Assembly: GCA_030615165.1 (NCBI GenBank)
Contig: JAUWZW010000004.1
Span: forward strand, 1 to 33,316
DNA: 33,316 nucleotides
Direction of reading: 5' to 3'
Source of the DNA: Candidatus Aenigmatarchaeota archaeon
GTDB taxonomy: Archaea; Aenigmatarchaeota; Aenigmatarchaeia; QMZP01
Below are positions 23,000 through 30,683 of this stretch, piece after piece; position 1 is the first letter of the stretch, and each line of letters opens with the position of its first letter. A program made the translations under genes and the position numbers. The notes beneath the pieces were generated by a model that was given only the letters and a program-made list of their open reading frames with translations, had not been told where the DNA came from and searched no databases.

Positions 23000-23422
23000 A
23001 TGAGCAAAATAGGGAATATAATGAAGCATTATAAGAAACTAAAGAATTACACAAAAAACACTTATATAGCAAGGCAATTTTTCCAGCTACATAAACAACC
23101 AAGCGTAATGACTATCTTAACAGTAAGACGATACCGCATAAAGAAACTTGAAATAATCAATTACCAAGACCTTAACATAACAGTAGTTCGCTACACAAAC
23201 GAACAGATAACCGCACATCTAAAGAATTGGAAAAAAGCGGGTGTGTGTGGCACAATAACAGCAAGAACAATTGCGGAAACCTTTATGGGTTTGCATAAAT
23301 ATAGTGACCGCAAGGCATACCAAACCGCACATAAGAAATCACAACGATTATTAGACCGCTTGTTTAATCAGGGCTTCTTTAGTGAAAAGATACAGCACTC
23401 ACCAATACAATACGCATTTTAA
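23000..23422 (+). CDS. Basic 140-residue protein of unknown function
   Basis: Begins at ATG 23000 after GGGGG; a further ATG lies at 23021. The protein is very basic and helical (MSKIGNIMKHYKKLKNYTKN...). The second half, including TNEQITAHLKNW and TARTIAETFMGLHKYSDRKAYQTAHKKSQRLLDRL, resembles a helix-turn-helix of a replication or regulatory protein. A hairpin with a T-run right after the stop ends its transcript. From here to about 30 kb codon use and signals differ from the left part: Shine-Dalgarno-led genes, few TATA boxes. Confidence 0.6.
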   Translation: MSKIGNIMKHYKKLKNYTKNTYIARQFFQLHKQPSVMTILTVRRYRIKKLEIINYQDLNITVVRYTNEQITAHLKNWKKAGVCGTITARTIAETFMGLHKYSDRKAYQTAHKKSQRLLDRLFNQGFFSEKIQHSPIQYAF

Positions 23423-23431
23423 GACCTTTTT

Positions 23432-23468
23432 AAAGGGGCTTAATTTTTTCCCCTTTTTCTCTTTTTTT
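23432..23468 (+). terminator. Hairpin terminator after 23422
   Basis: AAAGGGG (23432-23438) pairs with CCCCTTT (23450-23456), followed by a T-rich run to about 23468. It separates the 23000 gene from the structured-RNA region. Confidence 0.7.
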
Positions 23469-23523
23469 ATTCCTCAAAATCGCTATTATGCGAACTGACT
23501 ACAATATATTAGTTTTTATGTAA

Positions 23524-23785
23524 GGTTTGCGGATTCGCAATAGTGATAACCGTTGTGACCGCTTGACCTGAAAGAACCTTTAAGCGTATGTGCTGTTTGG
23601 AAATCGGGTATCTGGTGACTTATACCCTTTACGGCGAAAGGAAAACCAAGCCGTTACGCATGGCGTAACGGTGAGCTTAAAGCGTGAAACTGTCAGGGAA
23701 AAACCTTTCATGTGGTTTGTTGGCGACAACGAACCGAAAACATGATTAAGTGGGAAACGGTGACGGACAGGTGAAACTACCGTTT
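23524..23785 (+). ncRNA. Candidate structured RNA, unrecognised class
   Basis: The 409-base gap 23423-23831 has no plausible ORF but at least six stems. 23527-23531/23536-23540 TTGCG-GATT-CGCAA. 23567-23571/23693-23697 CCTGA/TCAGG encloses 23578-23585/23675-23682 CTTTAAGC/GCTTAAAG, which in turn encloses 23606-23611/23622-23627 GGGTAT/ATACCC and 23651-23659/23663-23671 CCGTTACGC-ATG-GCGTAACGG. Then 23714-23722/23727-23735, a 9-pair stem (one G-U) capped by GCGA, a GNRA tetraloop, inside CATG/CATG; and 23755-23761/23779-23785 AAACGGT/ACCGTTT. The nested multi-branch layout with a GNRA loop is typical of structured RNAs. I do not see RNase P, SRP, tRNA or group I/II core signatures. Plus strand is assumed from the flanking genes. 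Confidence 0.55.
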
Positions 23786-23831
23786 AACCTTCTTTCTTTA
23801 TTATCATCTTAAAAATAAGGGGGTTGGTTAA

Positions 23832-24320
23832 ATGGAATTGACACAAGAGCAAAAAATAGAGTTAGGAACAACAGAAATCGCAAAAAGGATAAGGCAACAG
23901 CTTAAACAAGAATACCCAAGCTGTAAGTTCTCCGTAAGAAGTGAATATTTTTCTATGGGGAGTGCTATAACAATATCCTTAATGGTGGCAGACAGACGAA
24001 TTAAAAGGAATATGTCAGAAATTCCAGAACAAGCTTTTTTAAATGTAGGCAACGGATACAGCAAAGAAGATATAGAAGATAGGCAAAACAAAAAATACCA
24101 CCAGCTAAACCAATACGCTTTAAAAGATGGTTATGACCCTGCTAATTGGTGTAATGGGGTATTCCTAACAGAACAAGGGCATAACCTACTTAAAAGGGTT
24201 GTCCAAATAGCACAGCAATATAACTATAACAATAGTGACCCACAAACAGACCATTTTGATGTAAATTTTTACCTACATATAGAGCTTGGAAAATGGAACA
24301 AAGAATTTATAGACGGTTAA
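23832..24320 (+). CDS. 162-residue protein of unknown function
   Basis: Starts at ATG 23832 with a strong AAGGGGGTTGGT-type site upstream. The leader AAAAATAAGG is repeated before the 24384 gene. The protein is polar and mixed alpha/beta: helix (LTQEQKIELGTTEIAKRIRQQL), beta strands (SCKFSVRSEYFSMGSAITISLMV), then a helical polar second half with a Tyr/Asn-rich end. The start resembles a ferredoxin-like or large-polyvalent-protein (LPD29-type) domain known from mobile elements: a K-x-x-L-K-x-x-Y-P-S-C-K-F-S-V-R pattern with a GSAITISL strand. That likeness is from memory. Confidence 0.6.
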   Translation: MELTQEQKIELGTTEIAKRIRQQLKQEYPSCKFSVRSEYFSMGSAITISLMVADRRIKRNMSEIPEQAFLNVGNGYSKEDIEDRQNKKYHQLNQYALKDGYDPANWCNGVFLTEQGHNLLKRVVQIAQQYNYNNSDPQTDHFDVNFYLHIELGKWNKEFIDG

Positions 24321-24383
24321 ACGGTGGCACTTAATCCCGCACTCCTTCTTTATGATTATTTAAAAATAAGGAAGGTGGTGTTT

Positions 24384-24518
24384 ATGCCCGATTGTAAGAA
24401 TTGCGAAAATGGAAACGGTTGCAAAGAAGGGTGTGAATATTGGTTCACACAAGAGTTAAGGGAAGCTGGTTTCAAAGGCAAAATATTCCATAGTAACGGA
24501 AGCACGGAGAAGCTTTAA
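24384..24518 (+). CDS. 44-residue zinc-finger-like protein
   Basis: Starts at ATG 24384, chosen for GGAAGGTGGTG upstream and an AAAAATAAGG leader shared with the 23832 gene. Four cysteines (MPDCKNCENGNGCKEGCEYW) in C-x2-C-x6-C-x3-C arrangement could bind one zinc. The remainder is polar. First of a run of five or more small genes. Confidence 0.55.
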   Translation: MPDCKNCENGNGCKEGCEYWFTQELREAGFKGKIFHSNGSTEKL

Positions 24519-24530
24519 GTGGTGATTTCT

Positions 24531-24722
24531 ATGGTTGATTTTAAGGACTTGCTTGAAGAATTGACCAAGAATACGCTGAAACACAACGGTAGGTATCAAT
24601 ACATTATCTCTACAATAAAGCGTATGGATAGGGGGAGTGCGAGGACACCAAATTCAGCAAAACATAACCTCTCCAACAAATTTGAGTTGGGGAGTTTGTT
24701 TGAGGGGGAGAGATTGGCGTGA
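24531..24722 (+). CDS. 63-residue small protein
   Basis: Starts at ATG 24531 with GGTGAT six bases upstream. Residues 5-30 (KDLLEELTKNTLKHNGRYQYI) show weak similarity to the later small protein at 24997 (ELQGIIKKQGRYYAF), so the two may be related. Function unknown. A terminator hairpin overlaps its last codons. Confidence 0.5.
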   Translation: MVDFKDLLEELTKNTLKHNGRYQYIISTIKRMDRGSARTPNSAKHNLSNKFELGSLFEGERLA

Positions 24723-24742
24723 GTAGGTCTCTCCCTTTTTTT
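24706..24742 (+). terminator. Hairpin terminator GGGAGAGA/TCTCTCCC
   Basis: GGGAGAGA (24706-24713) pairs with TCTCTCCC (24728-24735), followed by seven T. The hairpin overlaps the end of the 24531 gene. A T-run after a stem is bacterial in style but also used by archaea. Confidence 0.75.
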
Positions 24743-24809
24743 ATTTTATAATGATGATATAATTATGGGCTGGTTAGGTTTCGTCAGCCGACCACCCCCT
24801 TGTGATGTT

Positions 24810-24992
24810 ATGGAAAGGAAGATTTGTGAGAATTGCTTTTGGAAACACCCTTTTTCATTTGGTAGAGATAAAAAAGGTAAGGAATATTTTTGCGAACTAC
24901 CAAATCAGCATAGAAGAAAATATAAAACAAAAGGGGTTGTTTATTCAAATACAAAAGCGTGTCACTATTTTAGAAAACTAAAAAGAAGGTGA
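24810..24992 (+). CDS. 60-residue Cys/His zinc-finger-like protein
   Basis: Starts at ATG 24810 with GTGAT just upstream; a longer frame begins at ATG 24765. Residues C-E-N-C-F-W-K-H near the start, then Y-F-C-E-L-P and A-C-H-Y, give a Cys/His-rich metal-binding pattern of the small type found in phages. Basic end RKLKRR. Function unknown, possibly nucleic-acid binding. Confidence 0.55.
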   Translation: MERKICENCFWKHPFSFGRDKKGKEYFCELPNQHRRKYKTKGVVYSNTKACHYFRKLKRR

Positions 24993-24996
24993 TGTT

Positions 24997-25122
24997 ATGA
25001 CCAAAGACAAAATCGTAACGGAGTTGCAGGGCATAATAAAGAAGCAAGGCAGATACTATGCCTTCCGAACACACACAAAGCCCCTGCTTGAAGGGTTGAT
25101 AGACCAAATTAATACTGGTTAA
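24997..25122 (+). CDS. 41-residue small protein
   Basis: ATG 24997 follows AGAAGGTGAT, a strong ribosome binding site, and lies four bases after the previous stop. The product (MTKDKIVTELQGIIKKQGRYYAF...) is a basic helix followed by a short strand. It shares a G-R-Y-x-x motif with the 24531 product. Too short for most gene finders, but its signals are good. Confidence 0.5.
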   Translation: MTKDKIVTELQGIIKKQGRYYAFRTHTKPLLEGLIDQINTG

Positions 25123-25138
25123 AAAGTGAGGGATAGGT

Positions 25139-25252
25139 ATGGCAGAAGTAACACACACCTATATAGAAAACTTATACAGAGAGGGCAAAATAACTTATCT
25201 GGAAAGCGAGATACTACATCAGTTATTATATAATCCTGATTTGTTTGGGTGA
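25139..25252 (+). CDS. 37-residue small acidic protein
   Basis: ATG 25139 is preceded by GAGGGATAGG. The product (MAEVTHTYIENLYREGK...) is a polar helical peptide ending YNPDLFG. It lies between other well-spaced small genes in the same direction. Function unknown. Confidence 0.45.
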   Translation: MAEVTHTYIENLYREGKITYLESEILHQLLYNPDLFG

Positions 25253-25254
25253 TT

Positions 25255-25464
25255 ATGATGACGGAAACAATTAGGGGTAATGGCATGAAGAAACCAAAAC
25301 CCGATAAAATATTGGCAGGTGACGGAACAGAAACCGAGCGGAACAGGAACAGGCGATTAGCTGAACAGCAACTAATTGACTTTATTTGGGGCAACTCAAA
25401 CGGACAGCAAAGGAAACAACTGTTTGACGATTTAACAACGGTTCAGGGTTGTTGGGAATATTAG
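25255..25464 (+). CDS. 69-residue small polar protein
   Basis: ATG 25255 with GGGTGATT upstream, formed by the previous gene's end. The product is very polar (Arg/Asn/Gln-rich) with a helix RLAEQQLIDFIWGN and an end QGCWEY. It could be a small nucleic-acid-binding or adaptor protein; no family recognised. Confidence 0.5.
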   Translation: MMTETIRGNGMKKPKPDKILAGDGTETERNRNRRLAEQQLIDFIWGNSNGQQRKQLFDDLTTVQGCWEY

Positions 25465-25476
25465 GAGATGATGACC

Positions 25477-25692
25477 ATGAAGGTCTTGATTTGTAGATAC
25501 ACTTGCAGAAACTGTGGCTATCAGGGAATAAACATAGACCAAAAGACCTGTCTTGCCTGTGGTGGTAGGACAAAGAACACTATGTCTTATGAGGACATCA
25601 CGGTCTTATTCAGGGGGATTTTGAAGGAGATTGCCCTTTTGGACAGGAAGATAAGGGAGATGGGTGAGAGGTTCGTAGAAGCGCCGAAATAA
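25477..25692 (+). CDS. Zinc-ribbon small protein
   Basis: 71 residues from ATG 25477, which has AGGAG nine bases upstream; ATG 25468 and 25471 are too close to it. C-R-N-C-G-Y...C-L-A-C-G-G is a four-Cys zinc ribbon (about 10-32), followed by a helix (YEDITVLFRGILKEIALLDRKIREMGERF). Last gene before the large operon at 25734. Confidence 0.65.
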   Translation: MKVLICRYTCRNCGYQGINIDQKTCLACGGRTKNTMSYEDITVLFRGILKEIALLDRKIREMGERFVEAPK

Positions 25693-25733
25693 GTCATGCT
25701 CATTTTGAGATAGAAACAATTTTAGTGGTAAGT

Positions 25734-27833
25734 ATGGACATAAACTGTTTGAGAGTAATGAACTCCCTGCACAAGTTGGGAGTGACCGAACAGGAATTTA
25801 AGGATATTGCTGAAGAGGTCAGCCACACCGAGAGAAGCGGTTTCTCCATAAAAGCGGTCAAGAACGGAAAGGTCATAGGCATAGACCATGACAACAAGCA
25901 CAACATAGTCATCAAGAACGCAGGGGATTTCAGCAAAGTGGAGAGTTCAGGTGATTTGAGCGGATTGGAATTGAAACCGAACACTCGGATACTTATGAAA
26001 ACGCTGGTGAATTTTGACGACCTGCCCGAACAGATTTACACACTTCACGGAATAGCGAGATACAGGGCTTCGGACAGCATGATAAAGTCCATAGCCAACA
26101 ACTTGGAAGAACTGAAACAAAGGATTTGCGAGAGGTTCGCTGATGGCTATTCCAAGCAGTTGGCAGAAGAGCATTATTGGGAAGAGTATGGTGGCTATGA
26201 CGAGGCAAAGAGGGAAGAAGGCAGATTGAAGAAGGAACTAATCAGGCAGGAACAGTTGAAAGCGGTCTATTGGCTGTTCGGTGAGAAATATGATTTCAAG
26301 TATAGCGAAACGAGAACCAACATAGCAAAGATAATCAAAGTGTTCTCCGCAAAAAATGTCAGGTTGGCAATCATACAGTTGAACGAGGAGTTTGAAAAAG
26401 GAAACTTTATGGGATACTGTGCAAGAGAGGTTTGTAAAGGCGTGGAAGTGCGGATACAAGCATACAAGCCAAGCGACAGCCGATACAACTATGTGTGCGA
26501 GGGCAGGGAGATATACAGGCAAGACGGAAAGGAACTGTGGATTTGTGATGACGGACTTCTCGGCAACATAGATGTTGCAGAACTCAATATCCTTATTAAC
26601 CGAACAGGCAACCATATTCTCACGAAAGAGGTCTATGAAAGGGAGAAGGACAGCACAAGGGTTGAGATATTGACAGCCAAACGCAAATCTTTGGAAGAGA
26701 AAGGCAAAAAGAAATTGGCTGAAAAAATACAGCAACAGTTCAGGAAGAAGGGCGAGGTTTGTAGGCAGGGCGTAACCATAAAGCCCAACAGCATAGAATA
26801 CAACGGAACTGTGATTAAGGGAGACATGGTGAACGATTACATAACGGTTCAGGAACTGCCTTTCAGGGAAACTTTGGAGTTCCGCAACATACTCGCTGGT
26901 TATGTTGATTTTGTCTTGGAGAGGGAGAAGGAATATGATACCTACCATGACAACAACAGGATAGAAGTGAACCTGAAAGAAAAAAGGAGTTTCAGCGTAG
27001 GCAGTATTGACATAATGGTTGAGAAAAGGAACAACAGCTTCTTCGTTAATTGCGTTAAGATACGGAAAGATGAGTTACATCAGATAATCATGTTGGCTTT
27101 GAACCACACCGACAGGCAAAAGTATCTGGATTGGCTGAAAGGTGTGGGCAGGGAGAGTTTGCGGTTGAAGAACGCAATCAAGAACGGAATAACTTTCAGG
27201 TTTGTTGTTGATAAATCAGATGACAACTGCCTTGTTGAAGCGGGGGGGAAATTCACATTTAACCTTCCGATAAAACGGGAGAACGGTAAGACCTTTGTTG
27301 TGATAGACGGAAAGGACTACAAAGTCAAGGACATAACCGCACTCTTTGACTTGCAGAAAGATGTCGGAAGGAGTTATCATTACAACAACAGCTTAATGCA
27401 ACGAGGCATAAAACTGCTGTATCAGGGGATAAAGGACATAACACCGAGAGAGATAGGCAAGATAATAAAATCAGCCAAGATAGAGTATTCACGGAAGATA
27501 AGGAAGAGCATAGCGTTCATAGAGAACGCAGTAAGGTTGGCAAAGGCACAATCAGTAAATGGTGGGTGGGTTGTCAGGGGCGATAGCGGAAAGCAGTATT
27601 TCGTGGGCAAAGACATGAGCATTTACACGGTCAAGAACGGAGAGAAAGACCAATACCTTTGCATTTTAGATGACAACTACATAGACCAAGATGACGAGGC
27701 ACAGGTAAATGACGCAGTTGCCAAGCGGTTACTTGTTTTGAGGCATGACAAAACCACAGCGAAGGGTATTTGGGAACAGGGGGATAAGGTTGATAAAATT
27801 TGGAAGGAGATAGCTGATGAAACAAACCAATAA
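25734..27833 (+). CDS. 699-residue protein of unknown function in the E1-like operon
   Basis: ATG 25734 was chosen over GTG 25725 by position. The protein is soluble, charged and helical in long stretches (about 110-170, 310-345), with beta-rich parts between. No P-loop, HExxH or JAB (H-x-H-P) motif was found. Near the end (about 605-670) V-V-R-G-D-S-G-K-Q-Y-F-V-G-K...Y-T-V-K-N-G then L-C-I-L-D and a helix A-V-A-K-R-L-L-V-L resembles a degenerate SWIM-type strand/helix without its full Cys/His set. The last 17 bases overlap the ThiF-like gene, so the two are translated together. It could be the substrate, scaffold or E2-like partner of that enzyme; unproven. Confidence 0.65.
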   Translation: MDINCLRVMNSLHKLGVTEQEFKDIAEEVSHTERSGFSIKAVKNGKVIGIDHDNKHNIVIKNAGDFSKVESSGDLSGLELKPNTRILMKTLVNFDDLPEQIYTLHGIARYRASDSMIKSIANNLEELKQRICERFADGYSKQLAEEHYWEEYGGYDEAKREEGRLKKELIRQEQLKAVYWLFGEKYDFKYSETRTNIAKIIKVFSAKNVRLAIIQLNEEFEKGNFMGYCAREVCKGVEVRIQAYKPSDSRYNYVCEGREIYRQDGKELWICDDGLLGNIDVAELNILINRTGNHILTKEVYEREKDSTRVEILTAKRKSLEEKGKKKLAEKIQQQFRKKGEVCRQGVTIKPNSIEYNGTVIKGDMVNDYITVQELPFRETLEFRNILAGYVDFVLEREKEYDTYHDNNRIEVNLKEKRSFSVGSIDIMVEKRNNSFFVNCVKIRKDELHQIIMLALNHTDRQKYLDWLKGVGRESLRLKNAIKNGITFRFVVDKSDDNCLVEAGGKFTFNLPIKRENGKTFVVIDGKDYKVKDITALFDLQKDVGRSYHYNNSLMQRGIKLLYQGIKDITPREIGKIIKSAKIEYSRKIRKSIAFIENAVRLAKAQSVNGGWVVRGDSGKQYFVGKDMSIYTVKNGEKDQYLCILDDNYIDQDDEAQVNDAVAKRLLVLRHDKTTAKGIWEQGDKVDKIWKEIADETNQ

Positions 27834-28416
27834 GGTTCTGATAATTGGTTGCGGTGGCATAGGTTCTTGGCTTACAGGCGAAATCGCAGAAGCGGTCAAG
27901 CAGGGGCAAATAGCCCCAACGGTTGAGTTCCATATAGCCGACAACGACATGGTTGAGATTAAGCAGATTAAGTATCAGAATTTCAGCGAAGATGATATAG
28001 GCGAGAACAAAGCGGAAGCCCTGTCAAAGCGGTATTCGGAGTTCGCTGTCATAAGACCGCTCAAAGACAGGATAGCCAAAGAGAAACAACTCAAAGGATA
28101 CGACCTGATTATCTGCTGTGCGGACAACAATCCAACAAGGGAACTCCTGTTCAGGTTCTGCCACAAGAACGGAGTTGAGTTTATTGACTTGAGAGCGGAA
28201 GGCAGGTATGTCATGGCGTTCCAAAAGACCAGCTTGAAAGCCGACCTGAAAACGCTGGACTTGGCTGACAAGACCAACGGAAGCTGTCAGAAACAGGCAG
28301 ATATTGAGAGGGGCTGGATACAGTATGGGAACAGGATAGTTTCGGTCATAGGACTTCAAATGCTCATCAATTACTTGAGAGAACAGGATAACCCAAGAGT
28401 TCTGATGAGGATATAA
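27817..28416 (+). CDS. ThiF/E1-like adenylating enzyme
   Basis: 199 residues. The Rossmann motif GCGGIGSW (11-18) binds ATP; Asp42/Asp44 in IADND, then Lys65 in IGENKAEAL, match the E1/ThiF/MoeB adenylation core, where the acidic residue and lysine contact the nucleotide. DLIICCADNNPTREL (96-110) matches the characteristic strand-helix D-x-x-x-x-x-x-D-N. Cys157 (GSCQKQ) is a candidate thioester cysteine; zinc CxxC pairs are absent, so it is a short, minimal E1. Its partner is probably the 79-residue Gly-Gly protein 12 bases downstream. PRTRC plasmid cassettes encode a ThiF-family protein with ParB and small proteins, a known comparison. Adenylation is well supported, the target is not. Confidence 0.85.
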   Translation: MKQTNKVLIIGCGGIGSWLTGEIAEAVKQGQIAPTVEFHIADNDMVEIKQIKYQNFSEDDIGENKAEALSKRYSEFAVIRPLKDRIAKEKQLKGYDLIICCADNNPTRELLFRFCHKNGVEFIDLRAEGRYVMAFQKTSLKADLKTLDLADKTNGSCQKQADIERGWIQYGNRIVSVIGLQMLINYLREQDNPRVLMRI

Positions 28417-28427
28417 GGGGGTATTTT

Positions 28428-28667
28428 ATGGAAAGGAAAGTGCCTTTTTTGATAGAGAGCAAGAACGGACACGACACGGAAGAAGTCCCCGAAAGCCAAG
28501 TTCCTGAAAAGGTAAATGAAGAAGTCAAAAATGAGAAATTGGTTACGGTTGAGAAGAAAGACGGTAGCACAGAAGTCGTGGCAGAAGAAAAGAAGAAAGA
28601 CGAGTGGGGCGAAACCTTCAAAGATGTGAAGAGTGCCACATCAACTTCAAAGATGAAGGGCGGTTAA
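28428..28667 (+). CDS. 79-residue charged protein ending in Gly-Gly
   Basis: The start follows a strong AAGGGGG site. The protein is rich in Glu, Lys and Val (about 45 percent charged) and probably disordered or coiled-coil; it has no obvious beta-grasp fold. The C-terminus is exactly SKMKGG, directly before TAA. A free Gly-Gly end is the hallmark of proteins activated by E1-like enzymes (ubiquitin, MoaD, ThiS, SAMPs), and an E1-like gene lies immediately upstream. A disordered, charged small protein ending in a Gly-Gly motif also recalls Pup, which uses a different enzyme. The natural inference is that this is the modifier activated by the ThiF-like enzyme. Confidence 0.7.
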   Translation: MERKVPFLIESKNGHDTEEVPESQVPEKVNEEVKNEKLVTVEKKDGSTEVVAEEKKKDEWGETFKDVKSATSTSKMKGG

Positions 28668-28713
28668 GCCCTTCCTCATGTTCTCTTTTAGAGAATATAA
28701 AAAGGGGGAAACT

Positions 28714-30036
28714 ATGGATAGCAAGGAAACAACTCTATTCAAAACACATCTGAAAAATAGGGTTGAGGAGAGTATGGCAGATATAGACATGGACAAACTA
28801 ATGGAACAGTTCAAGGATTTCTGCCCCTCGCCACAGGAAACCAGCTTGGACAAGGCAAAGCAAACGATTGACGAACTGATAAAAGTGGTAGAACTGACTA
28901 CGCCCAAGCCCAAGACACAGGAAGAAACGGAAAAGGAAAAGAGGAAGCAGGAAATGGAACAGTTGAACAAACTGATACAGGAAGCCAACAGCAAAATCAA
29001 ATGCGACAACAAGGACATTAACAAGTATTACGAGAGGTTGAGGAAATCCGTTGAGATGGTTGCAAAGGGGTTCTTCAACAGCACTTTCTTACAAAGTAGA
29101 ACAGGTCTTGGGAAATCCACGCAAGTAACATCAATCCTGAACGAGTTAGGTCTCAAGAGCGGAGAGGACTACGAAGAATTTGCGGGTGACATCTCACCAG
29201 CATACATCTACAAGTTCGTCTATGAGAACAACGGAAAAATAATAATATTCAGGGACACATCAAGATTGATACAGGAACTGCGGTCTTTGGATATGCTGAA
29301 AGCCATGACCGACACAATAGAACCACGAATTGTCAGAAGGGCTATATACAGGAAGGATTTAGACAACCTACCACCTTACTTTGAGTGCAAGAGCAGGTTT
29401 GTCTTTGAGTTCAACAACCTGCACTTCAACGGTCTAAAGGAAGATTTAGACGCTCTATTGTGTAGAGGGGACTATGTGAACTTGGTTCACTCTATGGAAG
29501 ATGTTGCCAACATAATGAAACAGATAGCCAAAACAGAAGAAGAGAGGGAAGTAACCAAGTTCTTAATCAGGGACTACAAGTATGTCGGCATGAACGCACT
29601 CAATCTCCGCACACAACAGAAAGCATTTCAGATATACAAGTATTCACAGCAAAACGGTGACGATTGGCAAGGGCAGATAAAGAATTTTCTGACCAGCGAG
29701 ATGACACCAATACGCAAAATGCTGTATTCGTTGGTGGGAAATAGAGTAGTTAAGACCACCGACTTGAAACGGTTGCTGGTCATATCGCACATAGACGGTG
29801 TAAGCCATCTGCGAACAGCCGACAGGAGAATAAGAGATTGGATAGTGTTGAGGGAACTCTTTATTGTTGGGTTCGTGTGTGATGATGACGAGGAACTTGA
29901 ACAGTATCTCAACACGCACAGGAACTATGCTGTGTGCATAAACCCGATAGAGCAGATAACCATAGGCGAGAACGGAAAAATAAGCGACATAGCCGACATA
30001 AATAAGGCAAAACAGGTTAAAGCAGAAGGTCAGTAA
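28714..30036 (+). CDS. P-loop ATPase, AAA+-like
   Basis: 440 residues from ATG 28714, preceded by AAAAAGGGGGAAACT; an upstream in-frame ATG at 28678 lacks a good site. A charged coiled-coil part (1-110) precedes the ATPase core: Walker A SRTGLGKST (128-136) and Walker B KIIIFRDT (Asp181). FVFEFNNLHF looks like a sensor-1 strand, and DLDALLCRGDYVNL carries a possible arginine finger. The C-terminal half is helical with a winged-helix-like piece. It resembles phage and plasmid helicase/loader ATPases; the family is not certain. Last gene of the operon with the E1-like and Gly-Gly genes, so it may remodel or use the modified protein, or serve replication. Confidence 0.75.
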   Translation: MDSKETTLFKTHLKNRVEESMADIDMDKLMEQFKDFCPSPQETSLDKAKQTIDELIKVVELTTPKPKTQEETEKEKRKQEMEQLNKLIQEANSKIKCDNKDINKYYERLRKSVEMVAKGFFNSTFLQSRTGLGKSTQVTSILNELGLKSGEDYEEFAGDISPAYIYKFVYENNGKIIIFRDTSRLIQELRSLDMLKAMTDTIEPRIVRRAIYRKDLDNLPPYFECKSRFVFEFNNLHFNGLKEDLDALLCRGDYVNLVHSMEDVANIMKQIAKTEEEREVTKFLIRDYKYVGMNALNLRTQQKAFQIYKYSQQNGDDWQGQIKNFLTSEMTPIRKMLYSLVGNRVVKTTDLKRLLVISHIDGVSHLRTADRRIRDWIVLRELFIVGFVCDDDEELEQYLNTHRNYAVCINPIEQITIGENGKISDIADINKAKQVKAEGQ

Positions 30037-30140
30037 GCTAAACCTGTCCGTCACCGTATTTTATCTATTTTTTCTACTGATTTCAAATTCAATCACCACC
30101 ACCTATATCTAAATCCTCTGAATGGTTTGCATTTTATGTA

Positions 30141-30389
30141 TTATTTAGTTTCAATCCATTGTGGATGCCAAAATACAGAATTTTTTGGTATATCTTTTGT
30201 AATGAATCCGACACTATCTGTCGGTTCAAAATATCCCCTGACATAACCCTTTACAGCGAACCATATCTTATCTTCTCCTTGTTCAAACTTTCTCGGCATC
30301 CTTTTCATTTCCCAGTAATGAGTAGTATATTTGAAATCACGCTTCTTCATCCAAGTTTCTGGGTTTGTGTAGATTACAATATCTGTCAT
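30141..30389 (-). CDS. 82-residue ASCH/PUA-like small protein
   Basis: Start at 30389 preceded by AAGGAGGAC, a strong ribosome site. KIWFAVKGYVRGYFEPTDSVGF has the beta-barrel pattern with a G-Y-x-x-G-Y-F core seen in ASCH/PUA-like RNA-binding domains. It is short and this is a pattern match only. Last gene of a minus-strand chain that starts beyond the right edge. The convergent gene at 30036 is 104 bases away. Confidence 0.5.
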   Translation of the reverse strand: MTDIVIYTNPETWMKKRDFKYTTHYWEMKRMPRKFEQGEDKIWFAVKGYVRGYFEPTDSVGFITKDIPKNSVFWHPQWIETK

Positions 30390-30683
30390 TTAGTCCTCCT
30401 TCCATAGAATTTTTAAAACATCATCCAAAGAGCCAACTGGTCTATGATTACAATCAGGACAACACGCTATAACTTTTGGTTGTTCTCTGTCTTTACGGCA
30501 CTGATTTAATGTTGCCCCACATCCCACACAAACACCTTTCAATTTCTCAATATCCTCTTTTGCGGTCTTGAGGGCTGATAGGATTCTATGTAGATCGGTT
30601 TCCAACTCTGTGCCGTAAAAATGATCATCCCATCTCTTTATCATCTCCTCTATCTGCTTGTTCAGTGGCTTTGGGTGTTTCAT
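30390..30683 (-). CDS. Zinc-ribbon protein with coiled coil
   Basis: 97 residues. A helix (about 8-50) precedes C-V-G-C-G-A-T-L...C-C-P-D-C, two CxxC-type pairs that form a zinc ribbon. The end is helical (SLDDVLKILWKED). Overlaps the preceding micro-gene end by four bases (30680-30683). Small zinc proteins of this form are common in archaeal elements; function unknown. Confidence 0.65.
   Translation of the reverse strand: MKHPKPLNKQIEEMIKRWDDHFYGTELETDLHRILSALKTAKEDIEKLKGVCVGCGATLNQCRKDREQPKVIACCPDCNHRPVGSLDDVLKILWKED

Noticed and set aside
23524-23785. Group I/II intron, RNase P or SRP RNA
   Set aside because: No P3-P7 core, domain V, GAGGAAAGTCC-like or SRP domain IV sequence could be found, and no interrupted gene is seen.
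26238-26948. 236-residue minus-strand frame
   Set aside because: It lies entirely inside the 699-residue gene, whose frame is unbroken and coupled to its neighbour.
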